From assembly GCA_012512605.1 (NCBI GenBank), contig JAAZDX010000004.1, positions 1-8,641 of the forward strand: DNA of 8,641 nt, written 5' to 3'. A model generated the notes under the pieces. That model ran no database searches and had not been told where the DNA came from. It was given only the letters and a program-made list of their open reading frames with translations. Below are positions 1 through 6,825 of the stretch, in pieces. Made by a program: the position numbers and the translations under genes. The DNA is from Bacillota bacterium. GTDB lineage: Bacteria; Bacillota; UBA4882; UBA10575. How positions within the stretch are numbered: position 1 is the stretch's first letter; every line of letters begins with the position of its first letter.

Positions 1-24
1 ACTTAACCTAAAGGAGTGGGGTAA

Positions 25-555
25 ATGTGGTGTGAACGGTGTAAACAACGACCGGCGACGGTTCATGTCACGAAGATCGTTAATAATCACAAGTCCGAAT
101 CTCACTTGTGCGCAACCTGTGCCCGGGAAAGTGGGGTTGATCCTGGAAAGGAACTGGGGTTTCTTTTCGAACCGAATTTTTCGTTCCATAACTTACTGGC
201 CAGTTTGCTTGAGAACGAATTTGGGCCGCCAAGCGCCATCGCTCCTTACCAAACGGCTGTTGAGAAATGCTCCACTTGTGGACTGACCTTTACTGACTTT
301 AGAAAAATCGGCCTTTTGGGTTGTGGCGATTGCTACCAGGCCTTTGGTAAATCCCTTGGACCACTGTTTCGGCGGGTTCATGGGCACATTAATCATACCG
401 GAAAAGTCCCGAAGCGGACCGGGGGAAAGGTCAGAATTAAAAAAGAGATCGCGGACCTCCGGCGTAAACTGCAGGATGCTATTGCCAGGGAAGCTTATGA
501 AGAAGCCGCCCAGATCCGGGATGAGATTAAGGCAAAGGAAGAGAAGCTAAAGTAG
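25..555 (+). CDS. mcsA: McsA, zinc-finger activator of protein arginine kinase McsB
   Basis: This cytosolic protein activates the arginine kinase McsB and takes part in CtsR regulation and ClpC-dependent quality control. It has 176 residues, close to the usual family length. Four CxxC pairs (C3/C6, C29/C32, C82/C85, C100/C103) form the two expected treble-clef-like zinc-binding halves. A charged helical UVR domain lies at about residues 141-175, with a YEEAAQIRDEI core. The ATG at 25 is preceded by AAGGAG at 11-16, 8 bases away. Its TAG stop (553-555) shares bases with the ribosome binding site of mcsB, so the two genes look translationally coupled. mcsB is in the same frame, with no other stop between them. 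The preceding gene, normally ctsR, lies outside the window. Confidence 0.95.
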   Translation: MWCERCKQRPATVHVTKIVNNHKSESHLCATCARESGVDPGKELGFLFEPNFSFHNLLASLLENEFGPPSAIAPYQTAVEKCSTCGLTFTDFRKIGLLGCGDCYQAFGKSLGPLFRRVHGHINHTGKVPKRTGGKVRIKKEIADLRRKLQDAIAREAYEEAAQIRDEIKAKEEKLK

Positions 556-560
556 GAGGT
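554..560 (+). promoter_or_regulatory. Ribosome binding site deciding the mcsB start
   Basis: A perfect AGGAGGT begins on the AG of the mcsA TAG stop. It is 7 bases from TTG 568 but overlaps the alternative GTG at 559. This favours the TTG start and implies termination-coupled initiation of mcsB. Confidence 0.8.
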
Positions 561-567
561 GGACGGA

Positions 568-1620
568 TTGGACCTCAAGAAAAAAATGAAAGATTTACTG
601 CCGGGTTGGCTACATGGTCCAGCACCCGAAGGTGATGTGGTCGTGAGTAGTCGGATCCGATTGGCCCGGAATTTACAAGGATATTCTTTTCCGCATCAGG
701 CCGACGAGGAAGCGCTGGAGACGGTTATCGCGAAAGTGGAGAACGCTTTGGAGAAGACCGCATTTACCATGAAACGCCTGGACGGATTAACCCAGGCTGA
801 CCGGTTGCTCCTGGTCGAACAGTACCTGATCAGTCCGGATCTGTTGAAAAACCCGTCCCACCGGGGGGTGATGGTAAACCCGGAACAAACCGTGGCGATT
901 ATGCTGAATGAGGAGGACCACATTCGGATCCAAAGTATCCTTCCTGGGCTGGCGCTGCAGGAGGCTTGGGCCGAAGCCAATCGGGTTGATGATCTCTTAG
1001 AGGCCGAACTTGATTACGCTTTCGCCGAGAAGGCGGGCTATCTGACCACATGTCCGACCAACGTCGGTACTGGTCTTCGCGCTTCGGTAATGCTGCACCT
1101 GCCCGCCCTCCAAATGGTGGACCAAGTAAAGAAAGTCCTTTCCGTCCTTCCCCACGTCGGCTTGAGTGTCCGGGGGATCTATGGCGAGGGCACGGAATCG
1201 GCGGGTAACCTGTACCAGATCTCCAACCAAGTTACCCTGGGGTTGACGGAGGATGAGATCATTGGGAAGATTATCTCTGTGACCAAGCAGGTGATGGACC
1301 AAGAACGCTCCGCCCGCGAAGCGCTCCTGGCCAAAGAATCCCGCCTGCAGTTGGAAGACCGGGTGCACCGGGCATATGGTCTTCTGAGCGAAGCACGCTT
1401 AATCTCTTCGGAAGAAGCGTTTAAACTTTGGAATAATGTATTGTTGGGCGTTAAATTAGACTTGATCCCCGAAGTCAGCGTCGAACAAGTTAATGAATTA
1501 TTTTTTCTGATCCGGCCGGCCATCCTCCAACATATCGTGGGTAAAGACCTTACTCCGCATGAACGGGATTATTACCGGGCGGAAGTCATTCGGAAACATT
1601 TAAAAACGAAACGGGAATAA
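568..1620 (+). CDS. mcsB: McsB, protein arginine kinase
   Basis: McsB uses ATP to phosphorylate arginine side chains, tagging proteins for ClpC-ClpP and inactivating CtsR. From the TTG at 568 it is 350 residues; B. subtilis McsB is about 360. The phosphagen-kinase fold is clear: SSRIRLARN near residues 27-35, the NEEDH loop at 114-118, the catalytic cysteine C162 in TTCPTNVGTGLRAS, and GIYGEGTES near 204-212. RDYYRA at 333-338 matches the RDxxRA phosphoarginine-binding motif known for allosteric control of McsB, so self-stimulation by pArg is probably kept. A GTG at 559 is in frame but lies inside the AGGAGGT ribosome binding site (554-560). The TTG at 568, 7 bases downstream of that site, is therefore the better start. 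It sits between mcsA and clpC, its functional partners. Confidence 0.95.
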   Translation: MDLKKKMKDLLPGWLHGPAPEGDVVVSSRIRLARNLQGYSFPHQADEEALETVIAKVENALEKTAFTMKRLDGLTQADRLLLVEQYLISPDLLKNPSHRGVMVNPEQTVAIMLNEEDHIRIQSILPGLALQEAWAEANRVDDLLEAELDYAFAEKAGYLTTCPTNVGTGLRASVMLHLPALQMVDQVKKVLSVLPHVGLSVRGIYGEGTESAGNLYQISNQVTLGLTEDEIIGKIISVTKQVMDQERSAREALLAKESRLQLEDRVHRAYGLLSEARLISSEEAFKLWNNVLLGVKLDLIPEVSVEQVNELFFLIRPAILQHIVGKDLTPHERDYYRAEVIRKHLKTKRE

Positions 1621-1649
1621 TTAGGAAAGAACGTAAAGAGAGGTGAAGA

Positions 1650-2315
1650 ATGATGTTTGCAAGAATTACGGAACGGGCGCGGCGCGTTGTACTCCATGCG
1701 CAAAAGGAAGCGGCCAGATTAAGACATAATGTGATCGGAACGGAACACCTTCTCCTCGGCCTCGTCAAGGAGGGGGATAGTATCGCGGCGAAAGCTTTGG
1801 AATTATTGGGTGTCGATCTCAAGAAAATCCGGAATGAAGTGGAGAAGATTATCGGGGTGGGGGAAGAGATGGTCTTCGGAGAAGTCCCCTTTACTCCACG
1901 GGCGAAACGCGTTTTAGAGTTGGCTTGGGATGAGAGCCGACAACTGAGCCACAATTACGTCGGGACGGAACATATCCTTTTGGGGCTCATCCGGGAAGGC
2001 GAGGGTGTGGCCGCCCAGGTCCTGAAGAACCTGGGGGTCGATCTGGAAACTGCCCGTAAACAGATCTTTAGTCTGCTCGGGGGTAACGTTGGTGTCGGTC
2101 CCGGTGCTAAAGGGGGCGGGCCCAGTAAAACCCAGACTCTGAACCAGTTCGGACGGGATCTGAACGAAATGGCCAAAGTCGGCAAGTTGGATCCGGTGAT
2201 TGGCCGGGAGAAGGAGATTGAACGGGTGATTCAGGTCCTCTCCCGCCGGACGAAAAGCAACCCGGTGTTAATTGGGGAACCGGGGGTGGGCAAAACCGCG
2301 ATTGTGGAAGGGTAG
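1650..2315 (+). CDS. clpC: ClpC N-terminal fragment (N domain to Walker A1) if the TAG terminates
   Basis: If the TAG at 2313-2315 is read as stop, the 5' product is a 221-residue protein. It holds both Clp_N repeats, the linker and the start of AAA domain 1 up to Walker A, and ends at TAIVEG. It would lack Walker B, the M domain and all of AAA2, so it could bind adaptors or substrates but could not unfold proteins. This is the upstream half of the clpC locus, not an independent gene. Confidence 0.7.
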   Translation: MMFARITERARRVVLHAQKEAARLRHNVIGTEHLLLGLVKEGDSIAAKALELLGVDLKKIRNEVEKIIGVGEEMVFGEVPFTPRAKRVLELAWDESRQLSHNYVGTEHILLGLIREGEGVAAQVLKNLGVDLETARKQIFSLLGGNVGVGPGAKGGGPSKTQTLNQFGRDLNEMAKVGKLDPVIGREKEIERVIQVLSRRTKSNPVLIGEPGVGKTAIVEG

Positions 2316-4103
2316 GCCCAGCAGATCGTGGCGGGCGATGTGCCGGAGATTCTGAAGAACAAACGGGTGGTCACCCTTGATATGGGCTCGATGGTCGCTG
2401 GTTCCAAATACCGGGGTGAATTTGAGGAACGGATGAAAAAGGTGTTGGAAGAGATTAGAAGTGCCGGCGATGTCATTCTCTTCATCGATGAATTGCATAC
2501 CTTGGTCGGCGCAGGGGCGGCGGAAGGGGCCATTGATGCGGCTAATATTCTCAAACCGGCGCTAGCCCGGGGCGAACTGCAATGTGTCGGCGCGACGACC
2601 CTGGATGAGTACCGTAAGCATGTGGAGAAAGACGCCGCTTTAGAACGGCGGTTTCAGCCGATCATTGTCGGCGAACCGAACCGGGAAGAAGCAGAACAGA
2701 TTCTCAAAGGATTGCGGGACCGCTACGAGGCGCACCACCGGGTGAAGATCACCGACGAAGCGATCAAGGCGGCGGTTGATCTCTCTGACCGCTTTATCTC
2801 CGACCGTTTCCTGCCGGATAAAGCCATTGATCTGATTGATGAGGCCTCTTCCAAAGTGCGGCTAAAAACCACCGTGACCCCGCCCAATCTGAAGGACCTG
2901 GAGGACCAGATTGAGCAGGTGCAAAAGGAGAAGGAAGCGGCGATCCGCAATGAGGAGTTTGAAAAGGCCGCTAGTCTGCGCGATGAGGAGCAGAAACTCC
3001 GGGCCAAACTGGAAGCGGACCAGAACGATTGGAAAAACCGGCAAAGTCGTTTAGAGCCGAACGTGACCGAAGAAGAAGTTGCCGAAGTGGTTGCCAGTTG
3101 GACGGGGATCCCCGTCACGAAACTGCAGGAAGGCGAGGGCGAACGGCTCCTGCGGCTCGAAGAGATTCTCCACCGGCGGGTCATCGGCCAAAATGAAGCG
3201 ATTGATTCGGTATCCCGGGCGGTACGGCGGGCCCGTGCCGGGCTGAAGGATCCGAAGCGGCCGGTGGGTTCCTTCATCTTCTTAGGCCCGACGGGGGTTG
3301 GTAAAACTGAACTGGCTCGTGCGCTGGCGGAAGCTCTTTTTGGGGATGAAAACGCCCTGGTGCGGCTAGACATGTCCGAATATATGGAGCGGCATACCGT
3401 CTCCCGTCTGGTGGGGGCCCCACCGGGCTACGTTGGCTATGATGAAGGTGGTCAGGTGACGGAGAAGATTCGCCGTAAACCATACAGTGTTATTCTCCTT
3501 GATGAGGTGGAAAAAGCCCATCCGGAGGTCTTCAACATCCTGCTGCAGGTTCTGGAGGACGGCCGTCTCACTGATGCGCAGGGGCGCACGGTTGATTTCA
3601 AAAATACGGTGTTGATTATGACCTCGAACGTGGGGGCGAACCTGATTGAACATTCCGGCCCGATCGGCTTTACGGTCGATACCGACGAGAATGATGGGAA
3701 CGTTGATTATGAACGGATGAAAGAGCGGGTCCTGGATGAGCTTAAACGGACCTTCCGGCCGGAGTTTCTCAACCGGATCGATGACATCATCGTCTTCCAC
3801 CCCTTGCGGAAAGAGGAACTGGAGCAGATCATCGAACTGATGCTGAAAACACTCCGGCAGCAACTGGAGGAACAAGGGATTAGGCTGGATATCTCAGCCG
3901 AAGCCAAAGAAATCATCTACAAAGAAGGGTACGATCCCCTCTTTGGTGCCCGACCGCTGCGGCGGGCGATCCAAAGGCTGGTCGAGAATCCGCTGTCCGA
4001 TGAGATTTTGCGTGGTCGGTTCCGTTCCGGCGATCTGATCCGGGTGACTGCGGAGGAGAATCAGCTTAAGTTCGAAAAGGAAGAAGCCTCTTCGCTTGTG
4101 TAA
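1650..4103 (+). CDS. clpC: ClpC AAA+ unfoldase, interrupted by an in-frame TAG at codon 222
   Basis: ClpC is the cytosolic hexameric Hsp100 unfoldase that feeds ClpP; its N domain binds phosphoarginine-tagged substrates and adaptors. The continuous frame covers 817 positions, against about 810 in B. subtilis. In order it shows two Clp_N repeats (about residues 2-70 and 78-148, each with GTEH(L/I)LLGL), a Gly-rich linker, Walker A1 GEPGVGKT (209-216), Walker B1 VILFIDE (275-281), a coiled-coil M domain with a UVR-like core (about 413-480), Walker A2 GPTGVGKT (546-553), Walker B2 VILLDE (614-619), and the ClpP-docking loop IGF (672-674). Codon 222 (2313-2315) is TAG where relatives have Leu in VEGLAQ. 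Everything after it remains in frame and conserved, so a frameshift is excluded. A ribosome binding site, AGAGGTGA at 1639-1646, precedes the tandem ATGs at 1650 and 1653. Unless the TAG is suppressed or a sequence error, the two parts would be made separately or not at all. Confidence 0.93.
2313..2315 (+). other. In-frame amber codon within clpC
   Basis: TAG is codon 222 of the clpC frame, 6 codons after the Walker A1 threonine. Its flanks read AIVEG-(TAG)-AQQIVAGDVPE, and ClpC relatives have leucine at this position. One T-to-A change in a TTG Leu codon explains it. The frame is unchanged on both sides. Confidence 0.95.
2328..4103 (+). CDS. clpC: ClpC C-terminal fragment (rest of AAA1, M domain, AAA2) after the TAG
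   Basis: The first possible start after the TAG is GTG 2328; ATG 2381 and later ATGs are alternatives. I see no well-spaced Shine-Dalgarno site for any of them: the purine run GGAAGGG at 2306-2312 is about 15 bases from GTG 2328, too far. A product made from here would keep Walker B1, the M domain, a complete AAA2 and the IGF ClpP loop. It would lack the N domain and Walker A1, so AAA1 could not bind ATP normally. The 591 residues match ClpC without internal damage. This is the downstream half of the clpC locus. Confidence 0.7.
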   Translation: MAGDVPEILKNKRVVTLDMGSMVAGSKYRGEFEERMKKVLEEIRSAGDVILFIDELHTLVGAGAAEGAIDAANILKPALARGELQCVGATTLDEYRKHVEKDAALERRFQPIIVGEPNREEAEQILKGLRDRYEAHHRVKITDEAIKAAVDLSDRFISDRFLPDKAIDLIDEASSKVRLKTTVTPPNLKDLEDQIEQVQKEKEAAIRNEEFEKAASLRDEEQKLRAKLEADQNDWKNRQSRLEPNVTEEEVAEVVASWTGIPVTKLQEGEGERLLRLEEILHRRVIGQNEAIDSVSRAVRRARAGLKDPKRPVGSFIFLGPTGVGKTELARALAEALFGDENALVRLDMSEYMERHTVSRLVGAPPGYVGYDEGGQVTEKIRRKPYSVILLDEVEKAHPEVFNILLQVLEDGRLTDAQGRTVDFKNTVLIMTSNVGANLIEHSGPIGFTVDTDENDGNVDYERMKERVLDELKRTFRPEFLNRIDDIIVFHPLRKEELEQIIELMLKTLRQQLEEQGIRLDISAEAKEIIYKEGYDPLFGARPLRRAIQRLVENPLSDEILRGRFRSGDLIRVTAEENQLKFEKEEASSLV

Positions 4104-4130
4104 AAAGGGAAAAAAAGCCGAAAAAATAAG

Positions 4131-4161
4131 AAAAATCCTTCCCTCCGGGGAAGGATTTTTT
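4131..4161 (+). terminator. Intrinsic terminator after clpC
   Basis: A perfect 13-bp stem (4131-4143 with 4148-4160) closes a 4-base TCCG loop. Its 3' arm ends in a run of six Ts (4156-4161), and the A-run on the 5' arm could make it work in both directions. It lies 27 bases past the clpC stop and should end the mcsA-mcsB-clpC transcript before radA. Confidence 0.9.
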
Positions 4162-4164
4162 AGT

Positions 4165-4179
4165 AATCTTAAGAAGATT
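4165..4179 (+). repeat. Short inverted repeat upstream of radA
   Basis: AATCTT-AAG-AAGATT is a perfect 6-bp inverted repeat with a 3-base spacer, immediately after the clpC terminator in the 126-base clpC-radA gap. It could be an operator or a weak hairpin, or it could be chance in AT-rich DNA. Confidence 0.35.
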
Positions 4180-4229
4180 TTATTTAGAGAACCCGCCGGT
4201 GGACGGATGAAAAAGAAACGAGGTTTATA

Positions 4230-5606
4230 ATGGGGAAAGGCGCCGTCTTTATCTGTGAAAACTGTGCATATGAATCCCTTAAGTGGTTGGGAAAGTGTCC
4301 GTCCTGCGCGGCTTGGAATACCTTTGTCGAGCAGTCGTCCCCGCCTCCGTCACCGGCCCGTCGGGCGGTTACGGCGCAGGCCTGCGCCGCGCCGTTGGTT
4401 ATTACAGCTGCGGAATCTGGTCCACAGCAGCAACGACTGGTGATCGGCCGTCCGGAGCTGGACCGCCTCTTTGGGGGTGGGTTGACCCCCGGTTCGTTGG
4501 TTCTTTTAGGGGGAGAACCGGGCGCGGGTAAATCCACCCTCTTGTTGCAGATTGCCGCTCTCCTTACGGCCCAGTACGGCAGGGTCCTTTACGTTAGCGC
4601 CGAGGAATCTGAGGCGCAGGTCCGGTTACGGGCGGAACGGTTAGGGATCAGCGAACCCGAATTATTTCTTTTAACCGCCAATGAGATTGAAGCCGTCACG
4701 GCGGAGATCGAACGGTTAAAGCCCATTGCGGTGATTCTTGATTCCATCCAGACTTTGAGCAGCGCGGATCGGCCCGGACTCGCCGGTAGTCCGGCCCAAG
4801 TCCGGGAGGTTGTCCAGAGTGTGATGGGCGTGGTTAAAGCGCGGGGTATGATCTGTTTTTTAGTGGGACATATTACCAAAAGCGGGGTTTTGGCCGGCCC
4901 GAAACTGATTGAGCACATGGTTGATGTGGTACTCTACTTTGAGGGGGACCGGCGTTATCCCTACCGGGTGCTGCGGGTTGTGAAAAATCGGTTCGGTTCA
5001 ACCCAGGAGATCGCGTTGCTCGGTCTGGCCGATCAAGGATTAACCCCAGTCGAGAACCCGTCCGCCTTTTTGCTCTCGGAACGCTGTGCACAGCAAAGCG
5101 GAACGGTGGTGGTGCCCATTGTCGAGGGAAGCCTGCCCCTGCTTGTGGAGATCCAAGCACTTGTGACCACGGGCAATCCCGGTAACCCCCGCCGTTTGGT
5201 TTCCGGGCTTGACCACCAAAGGGTAGCGATGGTCCTGGCGGTGTTGGAACGCCGCGGGGGGTTACCTTTGGCCAACCGGGAAGTTTACGTTTCGGTTATT
5301 GGTGGGTTTCGAACCGAAGAACCCGCTTGTGATCTGGCGGTCGCCCTAGCGGTTGCCTCCAGCTTTTACGATCAACCGTTACCGGCCAATCTGGCCGCCT
5401 TTGGTGAAATCGGCCTCACGGGTGAAATCCGGCGGGTCGGTAACGCCCAGCGGCGGTTGGCGGAAGCGGTGAAACATGGTTTTGGGCGGTTGTTGATTCC
5501 CCAGGGTTTACTAGGGGAAGTGCCAAAGGGGAAAAAAGTGTCGATCCAAGGAATCAGTAGTGTTTGCGAATTGCTTGCGATCTTGACCAAAAAGGAGGAG
5601 GTGTAA
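4230..5606 (+). CDS. radA: RadA/Sms, DNA repair and recombination branch-migration ATPase
   Basis: RadA is a RecA-like, DnaB-type hexameric helicase that extends D-loops by branch migration in homologous recombination and repair. At 458 residues it has the normal family length. The N-terminal C4 zinc finger is C9/C12 and C23/C26 (ENCAYES..GKCPSC). The RecA-like core has Walker A GEPGAGKS at 95-102 and a Walker B-like AVILDS at 167-172. The RadA signature KNRFG is at 252-256. The C-terminal third, about 285-458, is the Lon-protease-like domain (SGLDHQR, GGLPLANREVY, GEIGLTGEIRRV). The ATG at 230 bases into the 4-kb line (4230) has a modest GAGGT site at 4220-4224, 5 bases upstream. The gene follows the clpC terminator, so it needs readthrough or its own promoter; no convincing promoter is visible. 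It is tightly linked to disA. Confidence 0.95.
   Translation: MGKGAVFICENCAYESLKWLGKCPSCAAWNTFVEQSSPPPSPARRAVTAQACAAPLVITAAESGPQQQRLVIGRPELDRLFGGGLTPGSLVLLGGEPGAGKSTLLLQIAALLTAQYGRVLYVSAEESEAQVRLRAERLGISEPELFLLTANEIEAVTAEIERLKPIAVILDSIQTLSSADRPGLAGSPAQVREVVQSVMGVVKARGMICFLVGHITKSGVLAGPKLIEHMVDVVLYFEGDRRYPYRVLRVVKNRFGSTQEIALLGLADQGLTPVENPSAFLLSERCAQQSGTVVVPIVEGSLPLLVEIQALVTTGNPGNPRRLVSGLDHQRVAMVLAVLERRGGLPLANREVYVSVIGGFRTEEPACDLAVALAVASSFYDQPLPANLAAFGEIGLTGEIRRVGNAQRRLAEAVKHGFGRLLIPQGLLGEVPKGKKVSIQGISSVCELLAILTKKEEV
5596..5602 (+). promoter_or_regulatory. Ribosome binding site deciding the disA start
   Basis: AGGAGGT lies over the last codons of radA, 6 bases before GTG 5609. It supports the GTG rather than the upstream ATG at 5564 and indicates radA-disA translational coupling. 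Confidence 0.8.
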
Positions 5607-5608
5607 GG

Positions 5609-6667
5609 GTGGCAGGGGATGAATCCGGAATCATAAAAATACTACAGATGGTCGCACCCGGAACGGTCCTTTATGAAGGACTGGAAAACATTCTCCGTGC
5701 GCGGACCGGCGCGCTAATCGTTGTCGGGGACAGCGAAAAGGTGATGGAAGTGGTGGATGGCGGTTACCAAATTAATGCGGAGCTTAACCCGGCGAGCCTT
5801 TACGAACTGGCGAAGATGGACGGTGCCATCATCTTGAGCAGCGATGCGAAGCGTATTCTTTTTGCTAATACCCATTTAACCCCAGACTCGATCATTCCGA
5901 CCCGGGAAACCGGCTCCCGGCACCGTACGGCAGAACGGGTGGCGATTCAAACCGGAGAAATGGTGATTGCCATCTCCCAAAGGCGCAACCTGATTACCCT
6001 TTTTAAGGGGAACCAGCGTCATGTCTTACGTGATGTCAGCACAATTTTGGTCAAAGCAAACCAAGCCCTCCAAACCCTGGAGAAATATAAAAGTGTTCTT
6101 GACCAAGCGTTGGTCAATTTAAGCGCCCTTGAATTCGAAGATCTGGCGACCATTACGGAAGTGGCCACCGTGGTGCAGCGAACGGCGATGGTCTCACGGA
6201 TCGCGAAAGAGATCGAGATCTACATTTATGAACTGGGTTCGGAAGGCCGTCTGGTTAATATGCAGTTGGAAGAGTTGATGTACGATTTGGAGGAAGAAGG
6301 ACTCCTTGTTTTGAAGGATTATATCCCCAATCCGGACCAATTGGAAAAGGTCCAAGACGAACTGTTTGGGCGGAGTTATGAAGAATTGGTGGATTTAGCG
6401 GGGGTCATTAAAGAGATGGGCTTCCCGGTCCAGACTTTAGACGTGCCCGTTACGCCCCGAGGCTACCGGATCTTAAAAAAGATCCCCAAACTCCCCTTCC
6501 CGGTCATTGAAAACCTGGTCCAGCGGTTTGAGAACCTCCAGAATATTGTGGGGGCTTCCATTGAAGAGCTGGATGAGGTGGAAGGGATCGGTGAAGTAAG
6601 GGCCCGCTCGATTAAAGAAGGTCTGCGGCGTCTGCGGGAACAAGTCTTATTGGACCGTCATATCTAA
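5609..6667 (+). CDS. disA: DisA, diadenylate cyclase (c-di-AMP synthase) and DNA integrity scanner
   Basis: DisA condenses two ATP into c-di-AMP. It forms an octamer that scans DNA and stops synthesis at branched structures such as stalled forks. From GTG 5609 it has 352 residues (B. subtilis about 360). The N-terminal DAC domain has DGA at 71-73 (AKMDGAIIL) and RHR at 104-106 (GSRHRTAERVA), both catalytic or substrate-binding motifs. A helical spine follows (about 140-290), then a C-terminal RuvA-like helix-hairpin-helix DNA-binding region (about 294-345, with VEGIGEVRA at 324-332). An in-frame ATG at 5564 would overlap radA by about 40 bases and add residues lacking family similarity. GTG 5609 is preferred, 6 bases after AGGAGGT and 2 bases past the radA stop. 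The coupling to RadA fits the known RadA-DisA functional link at recombination intermediates. Confidence 0.95.
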   Translation: MAGDESGIIKILQMVAPGTVLYEGLENILRARTGALIVVGDSEKVMEVVDGGYQINAELNPASLYELAKMDGAIILSSDAKRILFANTHLTPDSIIPTRETGSRHRTAERVAIQTGEMVIAISQRRNLITLFKGNQRHVLRDVSTILVKANQALQTLEKYKSVLDQALVNLSALEFEDLATITEVATVVQRTAMVSRIAKEIEIYIYELGSEGRLVNMQLEELMYDLEEEGLLVLKDYIPNPDQLEKVQDELFGRSYEELVDLAGVIKEMGFPVQTLDVPVTPRGYRILKKIPKLPFPVIENLVQRFENLQNIVGASIEELDEVEGIGEVRARSIKEGLRRLREQVLLDRHI

Positions 6668-6714
6668 AAAAAGACTAGATGACCTGGGCAAAATTTTTGG
6701 GCGCAAAAAACATC

Positions 6715-6743
6715 TTGACTTTGTACATACAATCTGTTAAAAT
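6715..6743 (+). promoter_or_regulatory. Upstream sigma-A-type promoter P1 of carD
   Basis: A -35 TTGACT (6715-6720) and a -10 TAAAAT (6738-6743) are separated by the ideal 17 bases. A- and T-tracts at about 6690-6710 could act as an UP element. The promoter lies in the 158-base gap between disA and carD, which shows no clear terminator for disA. Confidence 0.75.
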
Positions 6744-6760
6744 CTATTATTTTATATAAA

Positions 6761-6790
6761 TTGACATAACGGCCAGTTTCGTGGTATACT
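6761..6790 (+). promoter_or_regulatory. Downstream sigma-A-type promoter P2 of carD, extended -10
   Basis: A consensus -35 TTGACA (6761-6766), an 18-base spacer and a -10 TATACT (6785-6790) are visible. TGG directly before the -10 gives a TGn extended -10. A very AT-rich stretch (about 6741-6760) adjoins the -35 like an UP element. Transcription should start near 6797, giving a leader of about 30 bases. Confidence 0.85.
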
Positions 6791-6813
6791 ATTTAATGTC
6801 GAAACTTTTCTAT

Positions 6814-6819
6814 GGAGGT
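6814..6819 (+). promoter_or_regulatory. Ribosome binding site deciding the carD start
   Basis: GGAGGT is 6 bases before ATG 6826. An in-frame GTG at 6781 sits inside promoter P2 and so cannot be the start of a P2 transcript. Confidence 0.85.
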
Positions 6820-6825
6820 AGCTTA

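Noticed and set aside
997..1368. Antisense open frame (123 codons) opposite mcsB
   Set aside because: It is opposite conserved kinase sequence with no recognisable domain or expression signal.
2100..2330. Frameshift in clpC
   Set aside because: The frame before and after the TAG is identical, so this is a nonsense codon and not an insertion or deletion.
3366..3875. Long antisense open frame (169 codons) opposite clpC
   Set aside because: It is opposite conserved ClpC AAA2 sequence, has no recognisable domain, and long shadows are common in this base composition.
5564..5608. Upstream ATG extension of disA
   Set aside because: It overlaps the end of radA, adds residues that do not resemble DisA, and has no better ribosome binding site than GTG 5609.
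6048..6066. GGTCAAA-like sequence resembling half a CtsR box
   Set aside because: It lies inside disA coding sequence and lacks the second direct repeat of the CtsR operator.
6781..6825. GTG start of carD at 6781
   Set aside because: This codon lies inside the -10 region of P2, and ATG 6826 has a well-placed GGAGGT and matches the family N-terminus.
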